From an uncultured Bacteroidota bacterium (GTDB lineage Bacteria > Bacteroidota > Bacteroidia > Chitinophagales > Chitinophagaceae): 14,915 bases of DNA. The notes below the pieces were generated by a model. It saw nothing but the letters and a program-made list of their open reading frames with translations. It made no database searches and was not told the DNA's origin. The stretch lies in NCBI GenBank assembly GCA_946887345.1, contig CAMPKR010000020.1, positions 1 through 14,915 on the forward strand, read 5' to 3'. Made by a program: the position numbers and the translations under genes. This document shows positions 1-8,425 of the stretch, one piece after another (positions within the stretch are counted from its first letter, which is position 1; each line of letters begins with the position of its first letter).

Positions 1-27
1 GCAAGCCCTGCAGGTACCTATTGCCTG

Positions 28-1437
28 TTAATAATTGACAAATATTTTACCGGGGTTCAGGATGCCTTTCGGGTCAAAAACAGCCTTTATCTGCTTCATT
101 AGTTCCAGCTGAAGTCCGGTGAAGGCTATATCCATGTAATTTTTCTGCACCAGGCCTATTCCATGTTCTCCTGAGATAGTCCCGCCCAGCCGGACTACTT
201 CTTTAAACAGCACTCGTATTGCCTCCGGCAGTTTGTCATTCCAGTCGGAATCGCTCATATCCCCTTTTACTATGTTCACGTGCAGGTTACCATCCCCGGC
301 ATGCCCGTAACAAACAGACTTGAATCCATATTTCCTGCCCATCTCCTTTACTAGCCTCAGCAGCTCCGGCAATTCAGCACGCGGCACCACGGTATCTTCC
401 TCTTTGTATATCGAATTGTTCTTTACAGCTTCTCCCACTTTTCTTCTAAGGGCCCATAGCATTTGCTTCTGCTTATGACTATCGGCAAATAGCACCTCGC
501 CGATATCGTACCGCTGCACTATGCCACTTATACCTTCTATTTCCTTGTACAGCTGATCTTTATTGTTTCCATCCACTTCTATCAGTAGGTGAGCTTGTAT
601 ATCACCAGGCAGATCAATTCCCTGTACCTGTGTATAACGCATACTCCACTCCACGGCATCGCGCTCCATAAATTCGAGTGCCGAAGGTGTATATCCGGCT
701 AGCATAATTGCGTTCACCGCTTCACAGGCAGCAATAGCAGACCGGAATGGCACCAGCAAAAGCAAATCATACTTCACCGCAGGAATCAATCGCAACACTA
801 TTTTAGTAATGATGCCCAATGTGCCTTCACTTCCTACCAATAACTGAGTAAGATTATACCCGGTAGCGTTCTTTAACACATTGGCTCCTGTCCATATCAC
901 TTCTCCATTAGGCAGCACAGCCTCCAGGTTAAGCACGTAGTCTTTTACCGTTCCATACTTCACGGCCCTGGGTCCACCGGAATTTTCTGATACATTTCCA
1001 CCTATAAAGCAGGAACCCTTACTGGCAGGATCAGGAGGATAGAAGAGTCCCTTCTCAAGCACAGCCTCTTGCAACACCTGGGTAATAACCCCAGGCTCAG
1101 TCGTAACCTGGAAGTTGCGGACGTCTATGTTCAGAATTTTATTGAAGCGCTTCATATCCAGCACCACGCCACCCATTACCGGAAGCGCGCCCCCACTTAA
1201 ACCTGTGCCTGCACCGCGAGGTGTTACGGCTATCATCTGCTCAGAGCAGTATCTCATAATTTGGCTGAGTTGCTGGGTATTCTCCGGCTGCAATACAATT
1301 TCAGGGGGGTATCTCAGGTCTTCAGTTTCGTCGCTGGCACAACGATCCAGTTCATCAGCATCGGTCAAGACCATAGATGCCGGCAAGACAGAACGGAAAT
1401 ATGCTAAGTCAGCTTCAGAAATCCTTTTAAATGACAT
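28..1437 (-). CDS. glcD: FAD-linked oxidase, GlcD-type (glycolate/D-2-hydroxyacid oxidase subunit)
   Basis: A 469-residue flavoprotein of the GlcD / D-lactate dehydrogenase family, expected to oxidise a 2-hydroxyacid such as glycolate or D-lactate. Seen: the PCMH-type FAD-binding half, with PRGAGTGLSGG near residues 74-84 and the SGGPRAVKYGTVKDYV block near 153-168; then the C-terminal FAD-oxidase half with CYGHAGDGNLHVNI, SGEHGIG and the closing DPKGILNPGK motif. The length is normal for GlcD. No GlcE or GlcF subunit gene lies next to it, so the physiological electron acceptor is unknown and the substrate cannot be fixed from sequence. The ATG at 1437 lies 4 nt after a TACCTTTG promoter-like element, which supports this start. 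The gene follows the AlgX-like gene in the same direction with a 32-nt gap but probably has its own promoter. Confidence 0.9.
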   Translation of the reverse strand: MSFKRISEADLAYFRSVLPASMVLTDADELDRCASDETEDLRYPPEIVLQPENTQQLSQIMRYCSEQMIAVTPRGAGTGLSGGALPVMGGVVLDMKRFNKILNIDVRNFQVTTEPGVITQVLQEAVLEKGLFYPPDPASKGSCFIGGNVSENSGGPRAVKYGTVKDYVLNLEAVLPNGEVIWTGANVLKNATGYNLTQLLVGSEGTLGIITKIVLRLIPAVKYDLLLLVPFRSAIAACEAVNAIMLAGYTPSALEFMERDAVEWSMRYTQVQGIDLPGDIQAHLLIEVDGNNKDQLYKEIEGISGIVQRYDIGEVLFADSHKQKQMLWALRRKVGEAVKNNSIYKEEDTVVPRAELPELLRLVKEMGRKYGFKSVCYGHAGDGNLHVNIVKGDMSDSDWNDKLPEAIRVLFKEVVRLGGTISGEHGIGLVQKNYMDIAFTGLQLELMKQIKAVFDPKGILNPGKIFVNY

Positions 1438-1441
1438 AAAC

Positions 1442-1449
1442 CAAAGGTA
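1442..1449 (-). promoter_or_regulatory. Candidate -7 element (TACCTTTG) of the glcD-like gene
   Basis: On the minus strand TACCTTTG matches the Bacteroidota -7 consensus TAnnTTTG at every fixed base and is followed by 4 nt and then the ATG. No good -33 TTG/TTTG is visible at 17-23 nt upstream. If used, transcription would start at or next to the A of ATG, giving a leaderless mRNA. Confidence 0.4.
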
Positions 1450-1469
1450 GGAGTAAAGTCATTCTTTCT

Positions 1470-2615
1470 CTACCGCCAATTCGCAGAAGCCGGCTCAGCT
1501 TCTTCTTTTTTATAGGCCTCATAAGCACGGTTTATAAACTTCGGAAGTTCGTCCAGGTTAGGGCAGGTATAGAGGATGAACACATAATCAGCATTGTCAA
1601 GGCTGCCTTTCCAGTTATAGCTACTTATATCCGTTTGATATTGCCCATCCCTATGTGCATCTACAAAGTAGGGCCAGAATTCCCAGTGATTATGGAGCCT
1701 GCCAATGCTATCTTCAATCAGGAGCCACATAAAGCTGTCACCTACATACACAGCGCTAGGCTTATTTTTCATCGAGTCATTGCGAATACTTATCGTGGGA
1801 TAAATAAACGATTCCTTCATTGGAGTGATGAGGTTCAGTGAAGCACCTATATCATTGTCAGCACTACGGGGAACATCTGTCTGGGTAAGCGTGTAATCAA
1901 AATCGGGCATTGGAATATTGCTTTCACGCGATATGTAGTTGGCAAAACTGTCAACAGCAAAAGTTGCGCCGTATACCGTCCAGTGAATTCCCTGCTTGCT
2001 GAATACCCTCTTCTTAGTTTTCTTCAATTCACTGAACACCTCGTTAAAATCAATGTAGGCTATCCCCAGTGAATCAAAATAACGCTTATATACCTCTCTG
2101 TTGGTAGGACCTGTAATGGTATCGAGCGGATGCTCCGGCAAATATTCCGGTAAACAATCAGCTTTAGACGGCGCAAACACCATAACAAATTTCTTATTGC
2201 GCGCCTTAAATACATCATGCAGGTACTTCATTTTAGATGAGATATCCGCTATCTCTTTGTACCCCAGGAAATCCCGGCCCAGGTAGGCATCAATATATTC
2301 TTTGTAAAAAAGATACTGCTCCTTTCCCAGGATACCATTACTATGCACCATGTTAAATAGAGAGAAATCTACCTGGTGACTTATCCTCACCAAATCCGGT
2401 CTGAAACCCACATTATCATTTATGTACTTTGTCTTTTGTTCCTGGTAACCACCACTCCACCAGGCCTGCTTTGTGAATGTAGTGTCCTGTGCCGACTGGT
2501 AATAACCTTTCAGTTCCATTGATTTGAGCAGATTAAGATTATACTGCACTAACGGCATACTCAACAAAGTAAACACCAGCCCAAAGAGTATCTTCTTCTT
2601 CCTTTCTCCCGTCAT
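1470..2615 (-). CDS. AlgX/AlgJ-like SGNH-fold acyltransferase partner of the MBOAT protein
   Basis: A 381-residue protein with an N-terminal membrane anchor (about residues 8-30) and a periplasmic SGNH-hydrolase-like domain of the AlgX/AlgJ/DHHW type. Seen: the early block with INDNVGFRPDLVR, FAPSK near 147-151, the HW pair at 211-212 (QGIHWTVYGA) and the serine motif VGDSF at 291-295. In alginate and similar systems such a protein takes the acyl group passed through the membrane by the MBOAT partner and places it on a glycan. The gene starts 1 nt after the stop codon of the MBOAT gene (TGA-T-ATG), so the two are surely co-transcribed and probably translationally coupled. Oddity: the residue two before the His is Gly rather than the Asp of the AlgX DxHW motif. 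The acceptor polymer or metabolite is unknown, and no polysaccharide synthesis genes are in view. Confidence 0.8.
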   Translation of the reverse strand: MTGERKKKILFGLVFTLLSMPLVQYNLNLLKSMELKGYYQSAQDTTFTKQAWWSGGYQEQKTKYINDNVGFRPDLVRISHQVDFSLFNMVHSNGILGKEQYLFYKEYIDAYLGRDFLGYKEIADISSKMKYLHDVFKARNKKFVMVFAPSKADCLPEYLPEHPLDTITGPTNREVYKRYFDSLGIAYIDFNEVFSELKKTKKRVFSKQGIHWTVYGATFAVDSFANYISRESNIPMPDFDYTLTQTDVPRSADNDIGASLNLITPMKESFIYPTISIRNDSMKNKPSAVYVGDSFMWLLIEDSIGRLHNHWEFWPYFVDAHRDGQYQTDISSYNWKGSLDNADYVFILYTCPNLDELPKFINRAYEAYKKEEAEPASANWR

Positions 2616-2616
2616 A

Positions 2617-4038
2617 TCAAAACCTGAAATAGATAAAGGGATTAAATGTTGATGTAGTGATCCTTGCAGCCGCCAGTACGCCCAGCAGCAAGACTACACA
2701 GGTCATTAAGCCATGCCCCCGGATGCTAAAGTCACCAAAAAATACTTTCTCCTGCACTTTTTCACCATATTTTGTTAAGGCAAAGAATGAGAAGAAGGTA
2801 GCCATAAGCATTGTAAATACATAAAGCCTGTCAGGCATCCAGGTAAAAGTTTCAGCCTTCCAAACGAACATTCTTTGTATAAAATCAAGGGCCGGAGACA
2901 ATTCCTCCAGTCGGAAAAACACCCAACCTATAACTACCACAAAAAAGGTATACACCACTGCCAGCTTACCGATTTTAGCCAGCCATTTACTAAGGAACAA
3001 TCGCTCTATCACAAGGAAGAGGCCATGATAGGCTCCCCATATTATAAAACCCCAGGCTGCTCCATGCCACAAGCCTGAAGCCAGGAAAACGATCCACAAA
3101 TTAAAATACAGCCGTGACGGACTAACCTTATTACCTCCGAGAGGAATGTATAGATAATTGCGCATCCAGCTGCCCAGTGTTATGTGCCACCTTCTCCAGA
3201 ATTCAGTAATAGAAAGAGAGGTGTACGGACTATTAAAATTCTCCGGAAATTTAAAACCCATCATAAGGCCAAGCCCGATAGCCATGTCCGAATATCCCGA
3301 AAAATCAAAATATATCTGGAAGGTATAGCTGAGAGCAGCCACCCACGCAGCTGCAGTGCTCACGTCGCTCAGGGGCATCGCATATATCTGGTCTGCGGCC
3401 TGCCCAACTACGTTAGCTATCAGCACCTTCTTTCCCAGGCCTATAAAAAATCTATATAGTCCTTTGAGCTTGTTGTCAACCGTCTCGTTGGAAGTGTGAT
3501 TATATATCTGGTCTGCAAAATCATGATACCTGATAATAGGGCCGGCTATTAACTTGGGGAAAAGAATAATATACAATTGATAATCCCAGAATTTCTTCAA
3601 TGGCTTGTGCACTCCCCTGTATACATCCACTACATAAGTGAGTGTTTCGAAAGTGTAAAAAGATATACCGATAGGTAGTACCAGGCTCAGCCATGGAATC
3701 GGTTTCATTCCGGCCAAGCCTAAAACCTGGTTAATATTATCTACAAAGAAATTACTGTACTTGAAATAAAATAGAAGTCCGAGGTTGACAGCTAATGACA
3801 GACAAAGAAGAGCTCTTCTGGCTCGCTTCGTAGAGGAATTGTACATCAGCCGTACGAGATAAAAATCCAGTACCGTTGTTCCTAGAATAACAAAAATGAA
3901 CCGCGGAGCACCCCAGGCATAAAAGAATATACTGCCGGCGAGAATTATAGCATTCTTATATTTTTCATCGGCCAGGTAATAAAGCGCGAAAAATATCGGC
4001 AGGAAATAGAAAATAAATATGATACTACCGAATACCAT
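2617..4038 (-). CDS. MBOAT-family membrane O-acyltransferase (AlgI-like)
   Basis: A 473-residue polytopic membrane protein of the membrane-bound O-acyltransferase family, AlgI/DltB branch. Seen: many hydrophobic segments along the whole length, the YFDFSGYSDMAIGLG block near residues 243-257, FWRRWHITLGSWMRNYLYIPLGG near 280-302 and the SGLWHGAAWG motif with the presumed catalytic His at 325. Known family role: transfer of an acetyl or other acyl group from a cytoplasmic donor across the inner membrane. The AlgX-like gene directly behind it is the usual periplasmic partner, so the pair probably acylates an exported or surface glycan (inference). The length matches AlgI. The ATG at 4038 gives the typical N terminus MVFGSIIFIFYFLPIF. 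A good promoter lies about 55 nt upstream. Confidence 0.92.
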   Translation of the reverse strand: MVFGSIIFIFYFLPIFFALYYLADEKYKNAIILAGSIFFYAWGAPRFIFVILGTTVLDFYLVRLMYNSSTKRARRALLCLSLAVNLGLLFYFKYSNFFVDNINQVLGLAGMKPIPWLSLVLPIGISFYTFETLTYVVDVYRGVHKPLKKFWDYQLYIILFPKLIAGPIIRYHDFADQIYNHTSNETVDNKLKGLYRFFIGLGKKVLIANVVGQAADQIYAMPLSDVSTAAAWVAALSYTFQIYFDFSGYSDMAIGLGLMMGFKFPENFNSPYTSLSITEFWRRWHITLGSWMRNYLYIPLGGNKVSPSRLYFNLWIVFLASGLWHGAAWGFIIWGAYHGLFLVIERLFLSKWLAKIGKLAVVYTFFVVVIGWVFFRLEELSPALDFIQRMFVWKAETFTWMPDRLYVFTMLMATFFSFFALTKYGEKVQEKVFFGDFSIRGHGLMTCVVLLLGVLAAARITTSTFNPFIYFRF

Positions 4039-4090
4039 CAGGTATAGAGTTATGGTATAGGATTAACGACATGGACACTGAATATAGTTG

Positions 4091-4121
4091 CAAACTTAAC
4101 TATTTGGGCCATTTCTCACAA
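4091..4121 (-). promoter_or_regulatory. Promoter of the MBOAT/AlgX-like operon
   Basis: On the minus strand TTG (4121-4119), a 20-nt spacer, then TAAGTTTG (4098-4091), an exact TAnnTTTG -7 element. The predicted start is near 4086, leaving a leader of roughly 48 nt. It is divergent from the padR promoter, so the two share one intergenic region. Confidence 0.65.
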
Positions 4122-4145
4122 TAATAAAAAGTCTAGTACCTTGCA

Positions 4146-4175
4146 TTGCATAATACTATCTTTTGCCTATATTTG
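4146..4175 (+). promoter_or_regulatory. Promoter of the padR-pspC operon
   Basis: TTG at 4146-4148, a 19-nt spacer and TATATTTG at 4168-4175, an exact match to the Bacteroidota -7 consensus. The predicted transcription start near 4180 lies downstream of the upstream TTG codon at 4141, so it decides for the ATG at 4192 as the start of the PadR gene. Confidence 0.7.
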
Positions 4176-4191
4176 GGCAAAGCAAGGGAGT

Positions 4192-4524
4192 ATGACTATA
4201 GAGAATACCGAGTCGCAAATGCGCAAAGGGATATTGGAAATGTGCATCCTGGGCATTATACTGCGGCAGAAAGAAGCCTATCCCAGCAATATATTGGAAC
4301 AATTAAAAGAGGCAAAACTGGTAGTGCTGGAAGGAACCCTTTATCCCTTGCTTACACGACTAAAAAATGCCGGTATGCTTAGCTACAGGTGGGAGGAGTC
4401 AACGTCGGGGCCACCTCGTAAATACTATTCACTTACCAGGCCGGGCATAAAGTTTTACGCACAACTTCGCAGCACCTGGGATGAATTGAGTACCGCAGTA
4501 GATCATTTAACCACTTCTTTATAA
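4192..4524 (+). CDS. PadR-family transcriptional regulator
   Basis: A 110-residue PadR-type winged-helix repressor. Seen: MRKGILEMCILGII at the start of the domain, the EGTLYPLLTRLKNAGML recognition region and the SGPPRKYYSLT wing, all in the usual order, followed by a short helical C terminus for dimerisation. A TTG start at 4141 would add 17 residues, but it lies upstream of the predicted transcription start, so ATG 4192 is chosen. Purine-rich AAGGGAG stands just before it. PadR proteins usually repress their own operon or a neighbour and respond to small ligands or envelope stress. Here the next gene, 12 nt downstream, encodes a PspC-domain protein, a pairing common in Bacteroidota. The divergent MBOAT promoter is within reach of an operator in this gap (inference). 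Confidence 0.92.
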   Translation: MTIENTESQMRKGILEMCILGIILRQKEAYPSNILEQLKEAKLVVLEGTLYPLLTRLKNAGMLSYRWEESTSGPPRKYYSLTRPGIKFYAQLRSTWDELSTAVDHLTTSL

Positions 4525-4536
4525 AAAAAACAGAAT

Positions 4537-5205
4537 ATGCAACGTATCATTCAGATCAATATCGCCGGCAGAGTGATTGCCATCGAAGAAGATGCATACA
4601 CCCTGCTCAATGATTACATCAATGCACTTGAACGTCAGTTCGCAGGCGAAGAGGGCAAAGAGGAGATAATCCAGGACATTGAATATCGCATCGCTGAGCT
4701 ATTCAGCATAGCCATGGAAAGCGGAACAGCGGCTATCAACCGACCGGCCGTGCAAAAAGTTATCGACACACTCGGCCCCGCCAGTGAGATAGGAATGAAG
4801 GAGCAAACAGCAGGCAGAAATCTTCCTGTACCCTATTTGCCAAAGGAGCAGGAGGATTATGAGCGCCGGCATTATGGCTACCGCCGTATTTACCGCGACC
4901 CTCATGATAAAGTACTGGGAGGTGTTTGCAGCGGCATAGCAAAGTACTTCGACATGGACCCTACCATTGTCAGGCTAATTGTGGTGATGTTATTCCTTTG
5001 TTTCGGCATAGGCCTGCTGGCTTATATCATCGCCTGGGTAGTAATTCCCGTTCCGAGAACAGCTTACGATATGGACAATATGCATGGAGACCCCATGACT
5101 ATTCACAGAATGGCCCGTAACATGCAGGATGAACTCCAGGATTTAAAACGCCGCGCAGAGCAAATGAGTAAAGAACTACGGGATTTCTTTGCCAAGAAAC
5201 ACTAA
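4537..5205 (+). CDS. PspC-domain membrane protein
   Basis: A 222-residue protein. Seen: an N-terminal soluble part (1-85) with an acidic helical segment and a second segment like those that precede PspC in this phylum; the PspC domain at about 115-175, with RDPHDKVLGGVCSGIAKYF followed by a strongly hydrophobic membrane segment ending IIAWVVIPVP; and a charged helical tail (from about 190) rich in Gln, Glu, Lys and Arg that could form a coiled coil. PspC in enterobacteria senses envelope stress at the inner membrane with PspB; the role in Bacteroidota is not settled. It is the second gene of the padR operon. Its TAA stop (5203-5205) overlaps the TAG stop of the convergent arylsulfotransferase gene. 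Confidence 0.88.
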   Translation: MQRIIQINIAGRVIAIEEDAYTLLNDYINALERQFAGEEGKEEIIQDIEYRIAELFSIAMESGTAAINRPAVQKVIDTLGPASEIGMKEQTAGRNLPVPYLPKEQEDYERRHYGYRRIYRDPHDKVLGGVCSGIAKYFDMDPTIVRLIVVMLFLCFGIGLLAYIIAWVVIPVPRTAYDMDNMHGDPMTIHRMARNMQDELQDLKRRAEQMSKELRDFFAKKH

Positions 5206-6701
5206 CGCCTGCCCGCCGGAATTGATCCATTAATGAGCTTATCGAATTCGTTAATTGTCAATGGCGATGCCCTGTATTGGAGGAAAGGCAACCACATTTG
5301 ATCACCATTATTCCATTGTTCCACAATGGCGTTGTAGAGTATTTCTTTATTCTTGTTTACTATAAATATGCGTGGCGTAGCCCCCATACATACGAAGTAA
5401 CTGCCATCAGCCAATTGCTGCACGCTGCCTGCCCTGGTAGATGTAGGCGATGCTTCACTATCTATCATACAGGGAAACTCCCATTTCTTCGTGTAATTAT
5501 TTGTGTCACCGGCCACTTCACTTAATACTATTATTCTGGCAACTGTATCCTGCAGATCGTCATCAATGGCACTCTCAGCAATGGATATATTAGCCGGGCT
5601 GCCATTCCCATTGCTGAAAAAATAAAAGTCACCATCCAGGTTAATATTTACGCTATGCTGTTTCAGGAAGCCATTCTTCCTTTTTCCTGTATATCTTGAA
5701 AGCACAGCCTTATCGGGGTAGCTGATCTTAAATATCTTACTTATGTGCCTGAAGCTGGCATATAATATTTCGCTTTTTTCATCGAAGCAGAAGGCGTTCA
5801 AATTTGTTCTCGGGTTGAAATCTCCGTGTTTTGTTCTCTTGCTAAATATTTCCTCATTGGAAAAAAATGGTGCTGAATGCCACTCCCAAACTGTTTTCCC
5901 TTCGTCATTGTACTCCACTATGGCATCAAACACTACATCTTTGTAGAGACTATCCTTCCCATCTACCATATCCTTTGGTATCCACCTGTCTTGAACTTCA
6001 TTTATCAACGTCATATAATTACCGGAACTTAGCCGCCGAAGCTCATGGTGATAATTTAGCACCTTTCTGTTTGCGGTATCACCAGGTGGCGTGCTCCAAA
6101 GAACATTTCCATTATAATCTACTTCGTATCCCTGTCCACCTGCTATATAGGTCACGGTGTTGAAAGGACTTAACCTGATATCAATTTTACTCAGCTGTTT
6201 TGCCGGATCTCTCTTATCCGCCATGTACCATACTACTTCTCCTTTCAAATTATACAAGGCATCACAACCATCTAAAAAAAAGCAAAGTGTGCTGTCAGGA
6301 TACTTATTCTCCAAAACACGTATACGGTAATGCTGTTCATCAGGCCCAAGTACCCTGAAATGTACTATTTTACTCTTACCTATTTTTTTCCCGCTTTTGT
6401 CCAGGTACTCCACCCACCAGGAATACTCTACATTGAATAACGGCAACTCTGCTATGAGTTCATTTGTAGTACGCTCTTCTTCAAAAAACGGGCTCTCCTT
6501 TATTTTCCTGCCTTCCTCAATGCGTCCCTCATAAATCTTGAATCGATAACGGTCAGCTCCTTTCATTTTTTCAGCAACAAAGGGAATTCTCCGGGCGAAA
6601 AATGATGCGCCTTCCGCAGGGTAGGTTGTTGCAGAGAGCACACTGCTTTTGAGCAGCAACAATAATATAAGATACTTTATGCCCCTGGTTGGGTTAGGCA
6701 T
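5202..6701 (-). CDS. Arylsulfotransferase (ASST) family protein, paralog A
   Basis: A 499-residue exported protein of the PAPS-independent arylsulfotransferase family. Seen: a signal peptide (YLILLLLLKSSVLSA), an N-terminal beta domain of about 100 residues (to VHFRVLG), then the beta-propeller-like enzyme domain with NYHHEL (His218/219), NLNAF (Asn300), SFRH (Arg318), KQHS (His349), TRAGSVQQLADG and a C-terminal PRIFIV block. In E. coli AssT the active site is His252, His356, Arg374 and the nucleophile His436. The 18-residue spacing from Asn300 to Arg318 equals His356 to Arg374, so paralog A appears to keep the Arg and nucleophile but to have lost the middle His. Start: a TTG at 6725 is in frame, but the ATG at 6701 gives a normal signal peptide. 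Substrate unknown; no Dsb partner genes nearby. It probably arose by tandem duplication with paralog B. Confidence 0.82.
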   Translation of the reverse strand: MPNPTRGIKYLILLLLLKSSVLSATTYPAEGASFFARRIPFVAEKMKGADRYRFKIYEGRIEEGRKIKESPFFEEERTTNELIAELPLFNVEYSWWVEYLDKSGKKIGKSKIVHFRVLGPDEQHYRIRVLENKYPDSTLCFFLDGCDALYNLKGEVVWYMADKRDPAKQLSKIDIRLSPFNTVTYIAGGQGYEVDYNGNVLWSTPPGDTANRKVLNYHHELRRLSSGNYMTLINEVQDRWIPKDMVDGKDSLYKDVVFDAIVEYNDEGKTVWEWHSAPFFSNEEIFSKRTKHGDFNPRTNLNAFCFDEKSEILYASFRHISKIFKISYPDKAVLSRYTGKRKNGFLKQHSVNINLDGDFYFFSNGNGSPANISIAESAIDDDLQDTVARIIVLSEVAGDTNNYTKKWEFPCMIDSEASPTSTRAGSVQQLADGSYFVCMGATPRIFIVNKNKEILYNAIVEQWNNGDQMWLPFLQYRASPLTINEFDKLINGSIPAGRR

Positions 6702-6744
6702 CTGTACGTCAATTAAGGATTTCAAAAAAAAAATGGTGACGGAC

Positions 6745-6772
6745 TAGTACTGGAGCAAGCGTAGTGGTACTA
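6745..6772. repeat. Small inverted repeat with REP-like core in the leader of paralog A
   Basis: TAGTAC (6745-6750) and GTACTA (6767-6772) form a 6-bp perfect stem. The loop contains AGCGTAGT, which also occurs in the 14-nt loop of the REP-like hairpins at 12381-12948. It falls between the predicted transcription start and the ATG of paralog A. It may be an eroded member of that repeat family, or a leader structure. Confidence 0.35.
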
Positions 6773-6784
6773 AGTACTATTCAG

Positions 6785-6816
6785 CGAAAGTATAGTTCAT
6801 TCTTTATAAATACAAA
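6785..6816 (-). promoter_or_regulatory. Candidate promoter of arylsulfotransferase paralog A
   Basis: On the minus strand TTTG (6816-6813), a 20-nt spacer and TACTTTCG (6792-6785). This differs from TAnnTTTG only by C at the seventh base. The same variant with the same spacer stands before paralog B, which raises confidence. The leader to the ATG would be about 78 nt. Confidence 0.45.
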
Positions 6817-6838
6817 TACGATTTGGCTATCGCAATAT

Positions 6839-8356
6839 TTATTCCGGCAAAGCCGTAAAAATTAACTTGTCAAGATCATCTGCATATACAGGGGTCGCCC
6901 TGTATTGAGGGAACGGCTTCCATTGCTGTTCTCCATCATCCCATTTCTCAACTATAGCGTTAAACAGAACTTCTTTTTTTGCGGTGACAATAAATATTCT
7001 TGGCGTGCCGCCCATGCATACAAAATAATTGCCGTCTCTCAACTGACTTACGTTGCCGGCCCTTGATGACGCGGCTGGAGCCTGGCGATCAAAATTGCAT
7101 TTGAAATCCCAAACCTTTTCGTAGCCCACACTGTCATGACCGTATTCCCGAAGTATCGTCACCTCAGCTATTGAATCGGCCAAGTCTTCGCCAGCAACAG
7201 CTTCCATCGGGGAAAAATTAGCCATTCGGCCGTTGTTGTTATTAAATATATAGAGGTTACCCTCAGCGTTGACACCGATTGTATGCTGTTTCTGAAAAAT
7301 ACGTTCCCCATTTTGCAGTGTTCCACTATATTCAGCTAACACTTTATTTTCGGGATATTTAATCTTAACAATCTTGTTAATATCCTTAAATCCACAATAG
7401 ATTACACTCCTCGCTTCATCAAAACAAAAGGCATTCATATGCGTATTTGGCGATATCCTGCCGTCTACAAATTTCTTCCTGAATATCTGCTCATCTGTAA
7501 AATACTCCGACGATCTCCATGACCATACCTGCCGTCCTGTGGCATCATACTCCACCAGGACACCAAAATCAATCATGTTATAAACGCTGTCCTTTTTAGG
7601 AGGATTGAGAAAACCGGGGGGTATCTTTCTATCGAGCAGCTCAGAAGCTATCACCATATAATTGCCATTTTTGAGACGGGTGAGTTCATGATGGTAGTTA
7701 TACATTGGTACGTTTCTGGCCCTGTCGTAGACGGGTGGCGCCTCCCAAAGCTGCTGGCCATTGTAGTCAATCTCAAAAGCCTTATTGCCGGCCAGGAAAG
7801 TAACTGTAGACTGAGAGGTAAGCTCAACATCACTTTTATACCCACTAACCTCATTTCCTGAAACATTTGAAGGCAAATTCCATATAGCCTTGCCTTCCAT
7901 GTTAAAGAGGCCATCGGCATAGTCGGCAAAGAAGAAAAGGTCTTTATTCCTGTATTTATCCTCGATGACACGAACCCGGTATTTGTCTCCCTGTCGGCCC
8001 AACGTTCTGAAATGAAATATCTCGCTCTCTTTTATTTTTCTCCCCTTTGCATCAAAGTATTCCACCTGCCAGGAATATCCCAGGTCAAACTCCGGCAGAT
8101 CCGCTATTACCACGTTGGCAGGTTGTGTTGTCTTCAGGAACACGGCCTTTTCAAATGGCGCATCCTGGTCGTAGCGACTGCGCGCAAACTTGAATGTATA
8201 AGTATGTGCATCTTTTATTTTCTCGGCTCTGAAGGGTATCCTAAGAGCATAGAAACTGGCAGCCTCAGACGGATATATCTGGGCAGACAGATGAGAAGCC
8301 AACAGTAAGAACCATGTAAGAATCAGAGTCCTTACATACGACCAGCGAAATAACAT
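6839..8356 (-). CDS. Arylsulfotransferase (ASST) family protein, paralog B
   Basis: A 505-residue exported paralog of the downstream gene, sharing the whole layout: signal peptide (TLILTWFLLLASHLSA, cleavage likely before QIYPSEAAS), N-terminal beta domain, then the enzyme domain with NYHHEL (His222/223), THMNAF (His306), GFKD (Lys324), KQHT (His358), SSRAGNVSQLRDG and PRIFIV. Here the middle His of the AssT active site is kept, but the position 18 residues later, Arg374 in E. coli AssT, is Lys. Known family chemistry: sulfate transfer from one phenol ester to another through a sulfo-histidine, in the periplasm. The TTG at 8365 is also in frame, but ATG 8356 gives a more usual start. The gene has its own promoter and is followed after 137 nt by paralog A. 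The substrate cannot be told. Confidence 0.84.
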   Translation of the reverse strand: MLFRWSYVRTLILTWFLLLASHLSAQIYPSEAASFYALRIPFRAEKIKDAHTYTFKFARSRYDQDAPFEKAVFLKTTQPANVVIADLPEFDLGYSWQVEYFDAKGRKIKESEIFHFRTLGRQGDKYRVRVIEDKYRNKDLFFFADYADGLFNMEGKAIWNLPSNVSGNEVSGYKSDVELTSQSTVTFLAGNKAFEIDYNGQQLWEAPPVYDRARNVPMYNYHHELTRLKNGNYMVIASELLDRKIPPGFLNPPKKDSVYNMIDFGVLVEYDATGRQVWSWRSSEYFTDEQIFRKKFVDGRISPNTHMNAFCFDEARSVIYCGFKDINKIVKIKYPENKVLAEYSGTLQNGERIFQKQHTIGVNAEGNLYIFNNNNGRMANFSPMEAVAGEDLADSIAEVTILREYGHDSVGYEKVWDFKCNFDRQAPAASSRAGNVSQLRDGNYFVCMGGTPRIFIVTAKKEVLFNAIVEKWDDGEQQWKPFPQYRATPVYADDLDKLIFTALPE

Positions 8357-8425
8357 ACAAGACAAAAAAATGGCTGAGAAGCCGGGTACAAAAAATGGTG
8401 AGAGAGACTATGTTTCTACGGACCA

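Noticed and set aside
1115..1450. A 111-codon plus-strand frame inside the glcD-like gene
   Set aside because: Low-complexity Ser/Pro/Ile shadow of the FAD-binding region.
4141..4191. TTG start for the PadR gene adding 17 residues
   Set aside because: The region contains an exact -33/-7 promoter, so the predicted mRNA begins after this codon.
6702..6725. TTG start for arylsulfotransferase A adding 8 residues
   Set aside because: The ATG at 6701 gives a standard signal peptide, and the TTG follows a long A/T run without a ribosome-binding site.
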